From Notolepis coatsorum (Eukaryota; Chordata; Actinopteri; Aulopiformes; Paralepididae): a stretch of DNA of 64,000 nucleotides. The stretch is from contig OZ020592.1 in the NCBI GenBank assembly GCA_963971535.1, positions 55,319,632-55,383,631 of the forward strand, written 5' to 3'. Position numbers and translations under genes: made by a program. Positions 22,037 through 33,797 of the stretch are shown here, in pieces. The notes under the pieces were generated by a model. It saw only the letters and a program-made list of their open reading frames with translations. It did not search any database and had not been told where the DNA came from. Numbering within the stretch: the stretch's first letter is position 1; each line of letters begins with the position of its first letter.

Positions 22037-23783
22037 CTCTCCTCAGTTGGCCTCCTCTCCCCCCCCCCCCCCCTCCCCTCCTCAGCTGGCCTCCTCTCTC
22101 CCCTCCTCAGTTGGCCTCCTCTCCCCCCCCCCCCCTCCCCTCCTCAGTTGGCCTCCTCTCTCCCCTCCTCAGCTGGCCTCCTCTCTCCCCTCCTCAGCTG
22201 GCCTCCTCTCCCCCCCCCTCCCCTCCTCAGCTGGCCTCCTCTCTCCCCTCCTCAGCTGGCCTCCTCTCTCCCCCCCTCAGCTGGCCTCCTCTCTCCCCAC
22301 CCCTCCCCTCCTCAGCTGGCCTCCTCTCTCCCCACCCCTCCCCTCCTCAGCTGGCCTCCTCTCTCCTCTCCTCAGCTGGCCTCCTCTCTCCCCTCCTCAG
22401 TTGGCCTCCTCTCCCCCCCCCCCCTCCCCTCCTCAGTTGGCCTCCTCTCCCCCCCCCCCCCACTCACCTCCTCAGCTGGCCTCCTCTCTCCCCTCCTCAG
22501 CTGGCCTCCTCTCTCCTCTCCTCAGCTGGCCTCCTCTCCCCCCTCCCCTCCTCAGCTGGCCTCCTCTCTCCTCTCCTCAGCTGGCCTTCTCTCTCCCCTC
22601 CTCAGTTGGCCTCCTCTCCCCCCCCTCCCCTCCTCAGTTGGCCTCCTCTCCCCCCCCCCCCCCCCCCCTTCCCTCCTCAGCTGGCCTCCTCTCTCCCCCC
22701 CCCCCCCCTCCCCTCCTCAGCTGGCCTCCTCTCTCCCCCCCCCTCCCCTCCTCAGCTGGCCTCCTCTCTCCCCCCCTCAGCTGGCCTCCTCTCTCCCCTC
22801 CTCAGCTGGCCTCCTCTCTCCCCCCCTCAGTTGGCCTCCTCTCCCCCCCCTCCTCAGCTGGCCTCCTCTCTCCCCACCCCTCCCCTCCTCAGCTGGCCTC
22901 CTCTCTCCCCACCCCTCCCCTCCTCAGCTGGCCTCCTCTCTCCTCTCCTCAGCTGGCCTCCTCTCTCCCCTCCTCAGTTGGCCTCCTCTCCCCCCCCCCC
23001 CCACTCACCTCCTCAGCTGGCCTCCTCTCTCCTCTCCTCAGCTGGCCTCCTCTCCCCCCTCCCCTCCTCAGCTGGCCTCCTCTCTCCTCTCCTCAGCTGG
23101 CCTCCTCTCTCCCCTCCTCAGTTGGCCTCCTCTCCCCCCCCCCCTTCCCTCCTCAGCTGGCCTCCTCTCTCCCCCCCCCCTCCCCTCAGTTGGCCTCCTC
23201 TCTCCCCCCCCCCCTCCCTTCCCTCCTCAGCTGGCCTCCTCTCTCCTCTCCTCTCCTCAGCTGGCCTCCTCTCTCCCCACACCCCTCCTCAGCTGGCCTC
23301 CTCTCTCCCCACACCCCTCCTCAGCTGGCCTCCTCTCTCCTCTCCTCAGCTGGCCTCCTCTCTCCTCTCCTCAGCTGGCCTCCTCTCTCCTCTCCTCAGC
23401 TGGCCTCCTCTCTCCCCTCCTCAGCTGGCCTCCTCTCTCCCCCCCCCCCTCCCCTCCTCAGCTGGCCTCCTCTCTCTCCCCTCCTCAGTTGGCCTCCTCC
23501 CTCCCCCCCTCCCCTCCTCAGCAGCTGGCCTCCTCTCTCTCCCCTCCTCAGCTGGCCTCCTCTTCCCCCCCCCCTCCCCTCCTCAGCTGGCCTCCTCTCT
23601 TCCCCCCCCTCCCCTCCTCAGCTGGCCTCCTCTCTCCCCTCCTCAGCTGGCCTCCTCTCTCCCCCCTCCTCAGCAGCTGGCCTCCTCTCCTCAGCAGCTG
23701 GCCTCCTCTCCCCCCCCCCCTCCCCTCCTCAGCTGGCCTCCTCTCTCCCCCCCCCCCCCTCCTCAGCTGGCCTCCTCTCTCCC
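22037..23783 (+). repeat. Pyrimidine-rich minisatellite, block C
   Basis: Parallels the left part of block B unit by unit, with C-tract length differences, including the AGCAGCTGG variants near the end. It ends at CTCCCTACCACTCCG, where LINE-like sequence begins. Confidence 0.95.
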
Positions 23784-24075
23784 TACCACTCCGCTTTCTA
23801 CACATTCAGCTCTACAGCACCCAGGCTCTGGAACTCTACTCTAGTCACTAACATCTTAAAAAAACTCATCTGTTTACTCTTGCATAACACTATTTCCTCA
23901 CACACATGTCTGTTGTCTGTTTGTTACTCATTAAAGATTTTTAACTATGGATATTTTGAATCACGTATCATGCATAATTTATATTTGGCCCTATGTAAGG
24001 TGACATTGAGTGTCCAGAAAGGTGGCATTTGAAATAAAATGTATTATTTATTATTATTATTATCATCATCATATA
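23784..24075 (+). mobile_element. LINE 3' end with (ATT)n tail
   Basis: Encodes FYTFSSTAPRLWNS, a motif from the extreme C-terminus of L2-like reverse transcriptases. A short 3' UTR and an (ATT)n/(ATC)n tail at 24040-24072 follow. Different family from the (AATC)n-tailed LINE. Severely 5'-truncated. Confidence 0.7.
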
Positions 24076-24138
24076 TAATTATCATGTAGTGTCATATTAT
24101 CAATACTTTGGGGGGAGGAATTTGACATGTCAAGTGTT

Positions 24139-24169
24139 TATGTATGTGTGTGTATGTATGTGTATGTAT

Positions 24170-24208
<39 letters not shown>
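24139..24208. repeat. (TG)n / (TGTA)n microsatellite
   Basis: TGTATG and TG run. Confidence 0.9.
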
Positions 24209-25330
24209 AATGCATGCGCGTGCCGCAGCTATAGCAGACTAGCACTTGTTAATAGACCTCTCACGTGGTCATGTAATTATGACAAGGTGCCATGTTTATT
24301 TTTTCCGCCTATGGCTGACATTAATGGTCGTTTCCTTTCCTGTTTACCAGTAATGTTGTCCTTGATACTGCATGTGGTTAATGGGAAAATTGCCTTTCAG
24401 CAAAGGAATTCATGTTTTGTTATCGTTCCAATTTTTTAAAGCCAAAATCGCTAACACTATATGAGCGGATGTTGCAGAGAATGCACTGCCGCTGGTGACG
24501 AGGTCTGGGGGACCTGGTCTGCAACGCTAAGCTAGTTTTAACATGCTAGATAAATGTATATTATAAGGCTTTGTTCACGGGACCACAGCTGCATTAAAAC
24601 CACAGAAGAAGAGTGATCTATTCATAGACATAGTCCATTCATTTTCCTATAGCTGCAGCAAAGACTGGAGACCCGGGAGGAAGCAGGAACTAAGTCACCT
24701 GTGAGATGTCTATATATCATTATGTCATAGTATCAATGTCTCTCTGGGAGTAATTTCAGTGGTTTTCAGATGTTCCCACTCAAATATACAATGTATGATG
24801 ACAGTTCAATAACAACACAACAACACCCAACCGCATCGCCTTAGACCCTGACAATCCAACATAATCATCACGATTATTTATGACGCACGCACGCACGCAC
24901 ACACACACACACACACACACAGACATTTTGGAACAATACAGACAGTGTCTGAACAGCTGGCCTGGTGATTTCCCAACCCCTGCTTTTATGAATAGGAAGG
25001 ATGTGTGATTCATGTCTCCTCCCATCATCTAGGCTATGTTGGGGTATCAAAGCACGAGGCCAGAAATACACCAAATCAATAGAGACCTTGCACAGAATGT
25101 TTGTGTACTAGTTCTCTTTCTTCCAACATAGCTGCCTGTAACCATTAGTAACCACTTTTGAAGGGGGGGAAAAAACTAATTGTGGCAGAGTAGGTAAAAC
25201 ATTGGAAAAACATGATATTACTGTTCTACTGTGACTCGTTTACGAGATCCAGTAATACGATAACATTTTTGTTGATATATTTCTCATGTATCAATATGTT
25301 GTTTTGCACATAGCAACCATCCTCTTCCAT
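24209..25330. other. No recognisable gene; includes (CA)n at 24883-24922
   Basis: A (CGCA)n to (CA)n tract is the only clear feature. The rest is unassigned. Confidence 0.5.
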
Positions 25331-25407
25331 TGTAATGTACAAAAAAAAATTGTTAGTTGGTACATGTGTGAGAGAGAGAGTAGCTGAGCTTGAAAAGGTG
25401 CGAGTCT

Positions 25408-25656
25408 CTCTCTCTCGCTCTCGCTCTCGCTCTCGCTCTCGCTCTCGCTCTCGCTCTCGCTCTCGCTCTCGCTCTCGCTCTCGCTCTCGCTCTCGCTCTC
25501 GCTCTCGCTCTCGCTCTCGCTCTCGCTCTCGCTCTCGCTCTCGCTCTCGCTCTCGCTCTCGCTCTCGCTCTCGCTCTCGCTCTCGCTCTCGCTCTCTCTC
25601 TTCTCTCTTCTCTCTTCTCTCTTCTCTCTTCTCTCTTCCCCCCCCCCCCCCCCCCC
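25408..25656. repeat. (CTCTCG)n hexanucleotide array with TTCTCTC and C-tract
   Basis: About 190 bp of near-perfect CTCTCG units (25408-25596), then TTCTCTC units, then a C-run of about 19. Frames through it encode Arg-Ser, Ala-Leu or, antisense, Arg-Glu dipeptide runs and are not taken as genes. Confidence 0.95.
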
Positions 25657-26119
25657 GCTTCCCGGCAGTTCTAGGGAGGGGTTCTTGTTGGCAAGAGATC
25701 AAGGTTCAACTTCTGGGTCAGCCCAGCCAGACACACTTCCCCTTACAGCTGGGTGCATATAACAGAAAGAGAGAGAGATTTGGTCTGTCCTCAAGGGGAA
25801 GGGGCTACTTTGGGGTAAGCTTTAAGGTTATGCTCAGGGTTAGGTGTTTAGGGTAAGGGAACACTGCATAGTATAACGAGATGTCCAGCAGTAGGGGTCA
25901 GTGATTGGACTCTTTCCTTTAGTCCCTCTGCCTTTAGCCTAGATTCACACGCACCACACACACGCACACGCAACACACACACACACAAGTCGAGAGTGAC
26001 TTCTCCATGATGACTAGACATCGTTAGTTTCTCAGAGGGAGGATCAGTATTTACCTCCAAACACAGAAGAGAAACTACACCCTGTTCTCCCAGTGGCTCC
26101 AGTGTGTCCACCCCAATGC

Positions 26120-26398
26120 CACACACACACACACACTTGTGGGGACATTCCATAGACTTATATTCATTACTCTAACCTTGACCATTAACGACTACATGCC
26201 TAAGTGTAACCTCACCCCAACCTTACCTAATCCTAAACCTTACCCTAAACGCTTACCATCCCTAACCCCTAACCTAACTCTAAACCCTAAATGAACCCTT
26301 ACCTAACCCTTACCTAATCCTAAACCCTTATCTAACTTAACAGAACCTAGCCTCAACCCTAACCTAACAGTAGGAAGAACAGTAAAACAAGGACACAC
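26120..26398. repeat. CCCTAA-like degenerate repeat next to (CA)n
   Basis: A (CA)n run is followed by TTGTGGGGACATTCCATAGA, then imperfect CCTAACC/CCCTAAA units. The same order (CA run, short spacer with TTCCATTGACTTACATT, CCTAACC units) recurs at 59758-59952. Reverse-orientation TTAGGG-like stretches lie at 12930-13470 and 25805-25860. Confidence 0.75.
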
Positions 26399-26682
26399 AT
26401 ACAGTAGGCAAATACACACATATGTGTGCATCCCAACCATGCACACACACTCACACGCTCTCTCTCTGAAGTGAATTACAGAGTGAAGCTAAATACAACC
26501 GCTGTCTCTAATCTTGTTTGGGTGGGTCTTCTATGGTTATTTGTCGGTGGTTAACTCTGGGAGGAGAGAAAGCAATTTATGACATTCTCTCAGCAAACTA
26601 AGAAAAAAATTAATTAAAAAGAAAAAAATCGAGGGAAGGATGGAAGGGCTGATTCAATTTAATAAGAATGCATACCAGAGAA

Positions 26683-26932
26683 TTTAAAAGGAACACGCCC
26701 ACATTATGGGAAATGTTTACCATCTTCTACTGAGTCAGACTAGAAGATTGATACCAATTTCCTCTCTTGTGCGTTTGTCCTAGCTTAGCACTTAACAAAT
26801 TAATGGAAGCAGATACGGACCAGCTAGCCTAGCTGTTGGCCAAAAACAACTCAGTTTTAAACTAGGTTAGTGTCTGACTCTGGAGAAGACGGTAAGTGCA
26901 TTTCCCATAATGTTAGTGTGTTCCTTTAAAAG
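26683..26932. mobile_element. Small MITE with about 33-bp inverted ends
   Basis: Left end TTTAAAAGGAACACGCCCAC, and right end TTAGTGTGTTCCTTTAAA. The inverted match continues inward through ATTATGGGAAATG and CATTTCCCATAAT. 250 bp and non-coding. The ends resemble the TTAA-flanked MITEs at 2692 and 55428 in style (TTAAA followed by GG..AAC). Confidence 0.8.
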
Positions 26933-27820
26933 ATTAAGCCATTTCAGATAGACTATCCAATCTGCTTCCTCTGAAAAATATCACATAATACACACGGGTT
27001 AGTCCGATTGGCCCGTCAGTCACATCTAGCTGAGTGAGAGGACTTACAGGATGAGATGAGGAGTCCTTAATAGTCAAACATCTAACTAGTAACTCAACAT
27101 ACTGAGAGTTGGCTGTGCTCAGAGAGGGTGCACTAAAACTTATAACAAATCAAATCATACATCTGAAGCTAAAAAATGATACTCATGACATCAATAATCC
27201 AAAATAAGCGTAGTGCATCTTTAAGAATGTCCCCTAGCATACCATCCCCTTGGTTGAACCCAGTGGTGTTAAGGACTAATGCTGGTGAGTAGGGATGGAA
27301 CGATACCACCTTTTTCACTGCAGATACTGATGGAGTGGGTACTACTGAACTTTAAGTATCCATCCGATCCATTACTTTCACTGAACAGTATATTTGATCA
27401 TTAGTCTCTGGGTTTGCTGGACAAAAATGATTGAGATCTGAAATCCATTTCTCTCCATCAGGGAGATCTAACGGGCTCCTGGTATGCGTGTCAAAAATGC
27501 AGAAATTCAAGTTGCTTTTGCTTTGATTTCTAACACGCTAAACGAGGCTTGTGGTATCGGATTTTTATATTTGGGAAATGTATCCATCTCAAGCCATGTC
27601 CTCTTCTCTTGTCCCTCCAATCGCAACTCTCGCTTCCCTTGGACAAACTTTGACATTTTACGAGCTCACTAGACTTTTTCAGATCAGGCCAAAGCTAATT
27701 TGTCTCTAGTCTAGACGGAATTTAAATAGATGTGGCTTACAGTGAGGATACAGAGATGGATACAGATACTCTTACCTTACCACACTGCTAGTCCCTCAAA
27801 TCCTTTTTTTCTGTATGGAT
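26933..27820. other. No recognisable gene
   Basis: AGTAGGGATGGAACGATACC at 27290-27309 looks like a hAT-type MITE left end, but no right end was found. The small frames here show no familiar domain. Confidence 0.4.
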
Positions 27821-28684
27821 TAGGGATGTCATTGATTAAAGAAATTCTTAGCCAACTAATAAGTCATAGGTCTTTGTCAATTAATCGATTAGTTGATCTA
27901 AATCAACAAATCTGAACAAATAAATAAATTAGTTTCCACATGCAATAATGCAGAAGCACCTCTTTAAATCTAGTACTTACCAGAGATATGCTTTTAATTA
28001 GTGCTGTCAGGCGATAAAAAAAATGTATCTAATTAATTACAGGATTTGTAATTAATTAATCTAATTAATCACATTTTAATCGCATAACCATTTTAGGCCT
28101 GATATTCTATATTCTATAATCATATTTCAAATGGCATGTGTCCGGATGGCAGAATTCAGTACTGTATCTACAAAACCTTCTGTTTAATCATCTTCCATTT
28201 ATTCATTCGCTTTTCAGGTCTGGTCAATTTTAGCATGGTGTTATTCACAGTCAAAGATAACAATTTTTTTATTGATATTCTCATTTGGTTCATTACAATT
28301 TACTCAAGCCTAGTAACAGACACAGTATTTCTGACACTGGGAATACATTCCCTGAGATCCATCAGATACCAAGAACATGCAAATGGACCATATTAAAAAA
28401 AAAGTCTGTAAATGTGTATTCTACGTTATTATGGAATGAATGAGATTAAAACAAATTTAAATAAAAAAAAATGCAAAAGAAATGTAGAAAAATGTTTTAA
28501 TAATTTTTTTGTTAATTTTCATAACGTGATAATTTGCTGTGTAATTAATTAATCTAATTAACGCGATAAACTGACAGCCCTACTTTTAATTTTACAGGAA
28601 ATCAACAAATGACTAATCGAATAACACAGTCTAAGAGCGAACTGAGAGATGAATCAACCAATGGACTAACAGGGTGCAGCCCTA
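27821..28684. mobile_element. hAT-like MITE, interrupted by hAT family A copy 2
   Basis: Left end TAGGGATGTCATTGATTAAAG and right end GGGTGCAGCCCTA enclose ATCGATTAGTTG-type subterminal sequence. TATGGAT occurs beside both ends, but with a 5-bp offset on the right, so the target duplication is not clean. The interior is interrupted at 27999-28582. Confidence 0.6.
27999..28582. mobile_element. hAT non-autonomous element, family A copy 2
   Basis: Inverted relative to copy 1: TAGTGCTGTCAGG ... ACTGACAGCCCTA, with duplication CTTTTAAT at 27991-27998 and 28583-28590. Aligns with copy 1 through the whole interior but without the SINE, so it serves as the empty-site control. Confidence 0.92.
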
Positions 28685-28699
28685 CCGAATATGGATTCA

Positions 28700-29195
28700 C
28701 CTACAGTACATTAATAAGTCTGTAAACCTGTTACATGTCGGAACAATAACAGCCATGACATGGAACACATCACCAGTATACTGTATATAGGATACAGTAT
28801 ATGGGTCGTAACCAAGCCAACGCGTGCTGTTCTGATCATCACCGCTATCTGTGAGAACCCATGTTCTAGTTCTAGTAATAATAAAGACACAGGAGATAAG
28901 CTCTGATTGCTCCACTTCGATCTCTCTGTAGCGGTTTATTACCATCACTGTCCTTGTTTGGACTGACGGCATGGATTTAGAGCTTAATCCATGTGCAGCA
29001 TTGCATGAGCCTGTCTGGAGTCCTGGACACAGAACCAGCTTGGATAGAGAGGCAGTGTATGATATGAGGAAGGAGTTCAGTGCTGCGAGCACAACGCTAC
29101 TTCTGACGGAGCGATTTGTCTCTCGGGAGAGTAACCAGGGACATCCTGCATGAAATATGAACATGGAGACTTGGTTGTTTATGGTTGTTTATAAA
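28700..29195. other. No recognisable gene
   Basis: A minus-strand frame (28697-29164) spans it, but I see no familiar domain and no splice or start context that would support a gene. Confidence 0.4.
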
Positions 29196-29199
29196 CTCT

Positions 29200-29345
29200 T
29201 ACCTTAATCTTAACCTTACTCTTTATGAAGATAACTCCTACCTTGACCATAACCCTACTCTTTATGAAGATAATTCCTACCTTAACCCTAACCTTACTCT
29301 TTATGGAGATACCGCTTACCTTAACCCTAATCTTAATGTTACTGG
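29200..29345. repeat. Minisatellite of about 54 bp, roughly three copies
   Basis: Units contain ACCTTACTCTTTATGAAGATA and CCTACCTTAACCCTAAC-like parts. The last units diverge. Confidence 0.75.
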
Positions 29346-29478
29346 ACACCTCACGCCCCAACGTAACCATAACCAGAGATGAAGATTTCATCCAGAATGT
29401 CTTTGGCAACTCTTCTACTTCTGACACCATGGTTTTATGATTTATTAGGTTTTATGACAACACTGACTCACCCTGGTC

Positions 29479-30015
29479 TCATCATTAGCCGCAACAGTGT
29501 CCCAGCTTGCTAGTGCATATCTGACCGGCAGATAATGTCAATGACAATCTCCCTCTGCACATGCTCATATTTGCTCAAACTCGTGACATGTAATCACATA
29601 CAAAGCACACCAACTTGATTGTTTTAAAATGATGGTAAGAATGGTAAAAACCCACGTATCCACTATAGCTCCATCTGTTGTTAAAAGGTTTACTTCTGTG
29701 TTCTTCTTCTTGCGTTCTACTTGTGTTTGATAAAGCTACTATGGAGAATTAGATGGCCCTATCCATGGTAGCACATGGAAAGAAGAAGAACACGGAAGTA
29801 ACATTTTTAAACAACAGATGAGTGAGTTTTCCATTTCACGTTTCTTACCAGACTATATAATTTCTTGATCAACAATCAAGTAGCTGTGCTTGGTGTGTGT
29901 TTACATGAGTTTGAGCAAATATGAGCAAACTCTTAAGCACATAGTGAAATTGTATGACATTATTTGCGGCCCAGATATGCGCTAGCAAGCTGGGACGCTG
30001 TTGCGGCTAATCATT
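29479..30015. mobile_element. Long inverted-repeat (foldback-type) element
   Basis: Left arm ATTAGCCGCAACAGTGTCCC, then AGCTTGCTAG and ATATCTG. Right arm carries the inverse (CAGATATGCGCTAGC, AGCTGGGACGCTGTTGCGG). Complementarity continues inward in patches (CATATTTGCTCAAACTC against GAGTTTGAGCAAATATG, GTGTTCTTCTTCTT against AAGAAGAAGAACAC) almost to the centre. Non-coding. No target duplication could be fixed. Confidence 0.75.
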
Positions 30016-30157
30016 CTAGGTGTATCGTAGCAATCTCTTCTAAGCCAAGATAACGACCGTAGAATTGTCATGATGTTGTCATCAGGGGCGGGGCTAGGGG
30101 GTGGCTACTTGGGCTCAAGCCCTGAATGTTTTCTGAAAAGCCCCGAATCTACTTAAA

Positions 30158-30188
<31 letters not shown>

Positions 30189-30621
30189 TTTTTATTTTTT
30201 TGACAATTAATCATTGTTACATGAAAATATGTTTGCACCAGATTTAGCAGAAGCTAATTTCCATCTGTAGTCTATCCAGCTGCTAACTGTATTTGAGTGA
30301 GTTAAGTCTTGGTGTTATGGTAGACTCAGACCTATCACAATCAACAAGTTGACAAAAACATAATTCTTCCACCTTAGAAACATAGCTAAAGTACGGCCAT
30401 TTATAAATCAAAAGGACGCTGAAAACCAGATCCATGCCTTTATCTCAAGCCGACTCGACTACTGTAATGCACTCCTTACCGGCCTCCCGAAAAAATACGA
30501 TGATAACTATTTTATTGCAATGCACTATTGCATTATTTTATTCTATTTTACTAACTATTTTATTGCACTGCACTATTTTACTTTGTATCAGTGATAATCA
30601 AACCATAAACAAAGACGCCTA

Positions 30622-31935
30622 TTAACACTTTCAGCGCCAGATGGCGCTGTTTACTGTTACTGTTGAAAGGCCAGCACCTTTTAACATGGGGATACGTGGC
30701 TGTGTTTGCAGGCCTAAAGCTATATTATATATTATAGCTATGAATCTAATAATAATATAATATAGTCGATTGTCATTGAGTTTCTTCCGGTCAAGATGCA
30801 AAAAACAGATCATTTTTCCATCCATACATTTCCGTTTTATACCATCGTGAATATAAGTGTAGTTTCAGGGTGGTCTGGTGTCATTTCCAAAATGCTTCGT
30901 AATGGCCGGCAACGTGTATTCTAGTCAACGCGTTATCGTTTCTTCCCTGGACTAGCTACTGTTCTCAAATCAAATTTAGATTATCGGTATTATGTTTCTT
31001 CATGGATGCATGAAGGGGGGGGCACCCCTCCATGCTTTGATCGCAACCAACGGAACACGCCACACACACGGCCCGATCAGCATGAAGGAATTTTTGGATC
31101 AACGCAATATTGATACCATATAGTCCTTACCTTGACCAGGATCTGTCCCGAAAATAATATTCCAATTATCTGATCGCCATTCCAAGTACTGAATTGATGT
31201 CGATCAAAGTGCCAACGTAATCCAGCATTGAACATGAACCCGACCCTCGTCGATGCATGCGTTATAAGCGTTTGGCTTGACCCGAGTAGTTAGACCCCGC
31301 CCGCAGGCCGCAGCTCGGCCCAGACACCAAGCCACATCGTTTCAAATGGAGTGCAATAGCGGCCGCAATGCGTTAGGCGGCGGTATTGGACTTTTGAGAT
31401 CTCAGACCCATCCCCAGTGATAACACAGGCTGCCGGCATGTCTTTATGAATGGAAATATCGAATAAAAGAAACAACGATGAAAACCCGACTATACTCTGG
31501 TTTTCGGGGGTCCTGGCAGCTTGAAGCCTTTCTCCAACGCGTTCGTGTTTCCGCGTCTCTGATTGGCCATGTCATGTGACATGTACGCCCCAATCGTGGG
31601 ACCGCAAGTTTCTACACTGGTTAAGCTTAGGCGCTCTTTCGAAGTTGGTTAAGGTTAGAGTTTGTCTTAGAGCATGGCGATAGAACGCCTGCCCTGATTC
31701 CAAACTCTAACCTTAACCAACTTCGAAAGAGTCGCCTAAGCTTAACCAGTGATAAACTAGGCGTTAGGTAGTTTGCAGGCTGTTCAACCCGGAAATAGGC
31801 GCAGAACTTGCCGTCCCACGATTGGCGCACATGGCACATGACCTGGCCAATCAGAGCGCAAAACGGGAACCCGGAAACACAGACGCGTTGGAGAAAAGCT
31901 ACATGCGTCCTGGCGCTCAACGTTCGGCGAGTTAA
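30622..31935. mobile_element. piggyBac-like element P2
   Basis: TTAA at 30622-30625 and 31932-31935, with left terminal CACTTTCAGCGCCAG and right inverse CCTGGCGCTCAACG. The minus strand carries the same internal block as P1, including CCTTACCTTGACC (a splice donor in antisense, 31125-31137) and CCAATTATCTGATCGCCATT. No transposase frame was recognised. Confidence 0.7.
31531..31900. repeat. Large imperfect hairpin inside P2
   Basis: The inner arms 31617-31666 and 31700-31749 are nearly perfect (CTGGTTAAGCTTAGGCG and TTCGAAGTTGGTTAAGG). The outer arms match more loosely (ACGCGTT, TCTGATTGGCCATGTCATG against CACATGACCTGGCCAATCAGA). Confidence 0.85.
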
Positions 31936-32156
31936 CCCTAGATCTTAGATCCTAATATGAAAAACTGTGATTTAATGTTCTATGTCTTACCTTGACTTTG
32001 TCTATTTTGCTGCCATCTATTTTATGCTTTATGTCTGCACTTTATGCATTGCTCTTGATCTGCCAATGTTGTGCTCATTTTATGTCTGTCTTTTTTTACT
32101 GCTGTGAAGCACTTTGAGCTGCAATTCTTGTATGAAAGGTGCTATACAAATACAGT

Positions 32157-32269
<113 letters not shown>

Positions 32270-32426
32270 TGCTTCATTAATTAAAGGGTGTGAATTTAAG
32301 TGTTCTCTAGTGCCTTTTGTCCGCTTTAAGGTGGTGGTATAAGTTAAAGGTTGTGGTGTCGAAGTAAAACAATTCTGGGCTAAGCTCCGGATCTCCTACA
32401 ATCCTAAATCCGCCCCTGGTTGTCAT

Positions 32427-33517
32427 GGAAAGGAGCTTTCATGTGTGGATGGAGCATGAGACTCAGAAAAGTTGGATTGCCCACGGGAATCTTCAGCCAA
32501 ATGACACCTTTGCCATGGTAATGAATTGTCTTTCTGAGGCTCCTGCTACACCAGACCAATGGCCATTTCCACAATGACCTTAAACATTCTATGGCAGCCA
32601 GTTGTAAGTGTACCAACTAAATGATCACTCAGATCAAATAATAAAGCCATTTTATTCATCCACTGAAAATCAACCTGAGGTGCCATGTGGATTGAATGGA
32701 CTATTTTCAGGAAATGACTCAAGCTCAGGCTCAGCTCCCTTTTTCACTGGAATGTATGTGTGCTGCCCTCACTATATGTTCCAGTTATATAAATTGACAG
32801 CCAGATAAATGCCCTCTTGACACCACGACTCTGAAGACACTTGAATCCTTGTCCACAGGTTTAATGGTGTTGCAAGGAAGGGTAAAACTGAAACATACAA
32901 AAATGTACATAATCAATTATATGCTTACTTTATGAAACATACAAAAAGTACATAATCAATATTATGCTTGCTTTAAACAATTTTCCCTTATCTTCAATAC
33001 GAACTCAATCCCATATTTTACTATGTCTTACAAGTTACGTTATTTATCAAATACGTATTTTAAACTAATTGTAACATATTGCATCCTTTTTAATATGTAC
33101 AATAGCCTATCAATTGTACATGCATTTATATCTAGTATTTATTCTGGAATGGACTAATGACAGTGTGGGACTAATGACAGTGTGCTCATCATCAGTAATA
33201 CTACTCAACAGACCTAATTACACAAAACGTTTTCATATTTTCCTAAATAATGATCTGCAATCATACATAGCACTGTGAAGAACAAACGCATACCCAAGAT
33301 GCTACCACAGGGCATAAGATGTCGATAGATGTCACTGGATTAGCTCAGAAGAACCATAAAACGTATTTCTCCATGAGATTAATTTCACTTCCTGATTCTC
33401 CGTGAGATTCATTCACTTCCTGTTTACCGAAAGCTACCTGTCACTGAAATGACCTCACTTCCTGTTACATCCTGTGATTCTTAAAGTGACCATGACAGAA
33501 ATGCAGAAACACAATAT
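32427..33517. other. No recognisable gene
   Basis: AT-rich sequence with two 60-bp near repeats (GAAACATACAAAAA...GTACATAATCAAT at 32890 and 32935) and a duplicated CACTTCCTG motif near 33385-33470. No protein or RNA gene was recognised. Confidence 0.45.
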
Positions 33518-33797
33518 ATTACTAGTAGGGCTGTCAGTTTATCGCGTTAATTAGATTAATTAATTACACAGCAAATTATCGCGTTATGAAAATTGACGCA
33601 AAATTTATTACAGCCGACCTATATTTACTTTAGACAAGTGGCAAATCGGTGCGCTTTTATTTTGAAATCCACGCTTGAGTTGGGCGTATTAAACTTGGCC
33701 CATTGAATGACCCGTAGCCTACTTGATCGTCACTTCACACATGCGTCGTCTATCAAACAAAACAAACACACAAAGGAATTAGCTCAGCTGGAACAAG

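Noticed and set aside
17333-23783. A CRISPR-like array of regularly repeated units
   Set aside because: Units are contiguous and variable in length with no unique spacers, in a eukaryotic repeat context.
18800-23851. Several forward frames of 567-910 codons rich in Pro, Leu, Ser
   Set aside because: They are open only because the minisatellite unit has no stop in any forward frame, and all three registers are open simultaneously.
25226-25856. Arg-Glu, Arg-Ser and Ala-Leu repeat proteins
   Set aside because: Translations of a hexanucleotide microsatellite, with no conserved flanking domain.
28697-29164. A 155-codon minus-strand gene
   Set aside because: No familiar motif; codon usage looks arbitrary and the region adjoins repeats.
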